Of a stretch of DNA of 5,411 nucleotides, positions 4,929 through 5,411 are shown one piece after another. The position numbers were made by a program, and so were the translations under genes. The stretch's first letter is position 1. The number at the start of each line of letters is the position of its first letter. The DNA comes from Candidatus Bathyarchaeota archaeon (GTDB taxonomy: Archaea; Thermoproteota; Bathyarchaeia; EX4484-135; B24-G1), in the NCBI GenBank assembly GCA_003662535.1, contig QMYG01000050.1:1-5411 (forward strand). The letters are read 5' to 3'. Below the pieces are notes generated by a model. That model was not told the origin of the DNA. It saw nothing but the letters and a program-made list of their open reading frames with translations, and searched no databases.

Positions 4929-5411
4929 CACGCACCCCCCAAAACGAGGTAGACGGAAATTAAAAGGCAGAGGGCGCCCACGATGTCCCCGAGCCGCATA
5001 ATTATTGGGCCAACTACACTATCTGGGTCTATTCCGTATCGGAAGGTGAGAACCGCCATAGCAATCGTTATTGGCGTAAGCACAACAGTAGATATGAAAC
5101 CCCCCAAGCTACAAAGGAGGATTAGGCGGAAAAGCCCAAGCGACCTTATATCGAAGAAGAGACAGGTTATGTGCGTTATAAAGCCAATCCAAGCAGATTC
5201 AAGCACACCCAAAAAAAGAGAGGCAGAAAAATCCTCAAGAAGCTTACGATTCACGCCGAGCTTCGGCTCCAACAGTCCTGTATGCAGGGCTGTTCCGAGC
5301 CTAGCGCTAGTTGCGCCCAAAATGTCTCCCCGAAGACCGAGAAAAGCTGGAATTAATATGGCTATGCTCGGGTGTTGTTGCAGAATGTTCAGCATGCTAG
5401 CTAGGAGAAGG
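4928..5411 (-). CDS. MgtE/SLC41-type divalent cation transporter, single membrane domain (first half, 5' end beyond window)
   Basis: The last 160 residues of a membrane protein with an MgtE domain. The frame is open to the right edge with no stop before the first visible Met (5393-5395). The sequence there is already in the membrane domain (LLLAS, then a hydrophobic helix with IPAFLGLRGDILG), so that Met is probably internal and a first helix lies outside. Motifs: LRGDILGATSARLGTALHTGLLEP, the conserved cytoplasmic-side segment after helix 2 in archaeal/SLC41 members (given here as LRGDILG then ARLGTALHTG), and GIDPDSVVGP...GDIVG near the C-terminus with the pore-type Asp. It has the same pattern as the downstream gene, so the pair looks like an ancient tandem duplication working as a heterodimer. 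No CBS domain is visible in this part. It ends with TGA at 4928-4930, overlapping the next start. Confidence 0.86.
   Translation of the reverse strand, partial: LLLASMLNILQQHPSIAILIPAFLGLRGDILGATSARLGTALHTGLLEPKLGVNRKLLEDFSASLFLGVLESAWIGFITHITCLFFDIRSLGLFRLILLCSLGGFISTVVLTPITIAMAVLTFRYGIDPDSVVGPIIMRLGDIVGALCLLISVYLVLGGA

Noticed and set aside
4702..5356. Short open frames on both strands over the transporter genes
   Set aside because: They overlap conserved MgtE-domain coding sequence and look like out-of-frame translations of it.
5393..5395. ATG at 5395 as the true start of the first transporter half
   Set aside because: The frame stays open to the window edge and the Met sits at the beginning of an already conserved membrane segment; no SD-like site precedes it (CTAGCTAGC).

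Overview
The window looks like chromosomal DNA from an archaeon, probably a thermophile of the Thermoproteota (TACK) side. Evidence for this: a DUF354 protein and an archaeal-type phosphohexomutase are present, Shine-Dalgarno sites take both the GGAGG and the archaeal GGTG form, start codons are mostly not ATG (TTG, GTG and apparently CTG), Arg codons are largely AGG/AGA, and promoters look like BRE/TATA elements. The lineage is an inference from these traits only. Coding density is very high, with only two real intergenic gaps (about 106 and 75 bp). I saw no tRNA, rRNA, CRISPR array, insertion sequence or phage gene.

Left part (1-1739, minus strand): a two-gene unit. A nucleotide-sugar dehydrogenase homologue (417-1739) is followed, with a 4-nt TTGA stop/start overlap, by a Gfo/Idh/MocA NAD(P)-dependent sugar oxidoreductase that runs off the left edge. 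The first protein keeps the family fold and its NAD-binding glycine loop. It lacks every residue that performs catalysis in UDP-glucose dehydrogenases (active-site Cys, Lys, Asn, Glu and Thr), and it seems to start at a CTG codon. This is the most unusual object in the window.

Middle (1740-2928): a short divergent intergenic region with a nearly symmetric TATA/BRE box separates that unit from a plus-strand DUF354 gene, a GT-B-fold protein related to MurG and UDP-GlcNAc 2-epimerase. Its stop codon shares the palindrome CTAG with the stop of the convergent phosphoglucosamine/phosphomannomutase gene (glmM-like, 2925-4298, minus strand, TTG start with a good SD).

Right part (4374-5411, minus strand): two overlapping genes each encode one MgtE/SLC41-type membrane domain with no CBS or N-terminal regulatory domain. 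They probably form a heterodimeric divalent-cation transporter. The upstream one is cut by the window edge.

Taken together, the mutase, the DUF354 protein and the two sugar oxidoreductase homologues suggest a locus for activated amino sugars (UDP-GlcNAc and derivatives) used in glycan or glycoprotein synthesis. The Mg2+-type transporter upstream of the mutase is probably an independent function.
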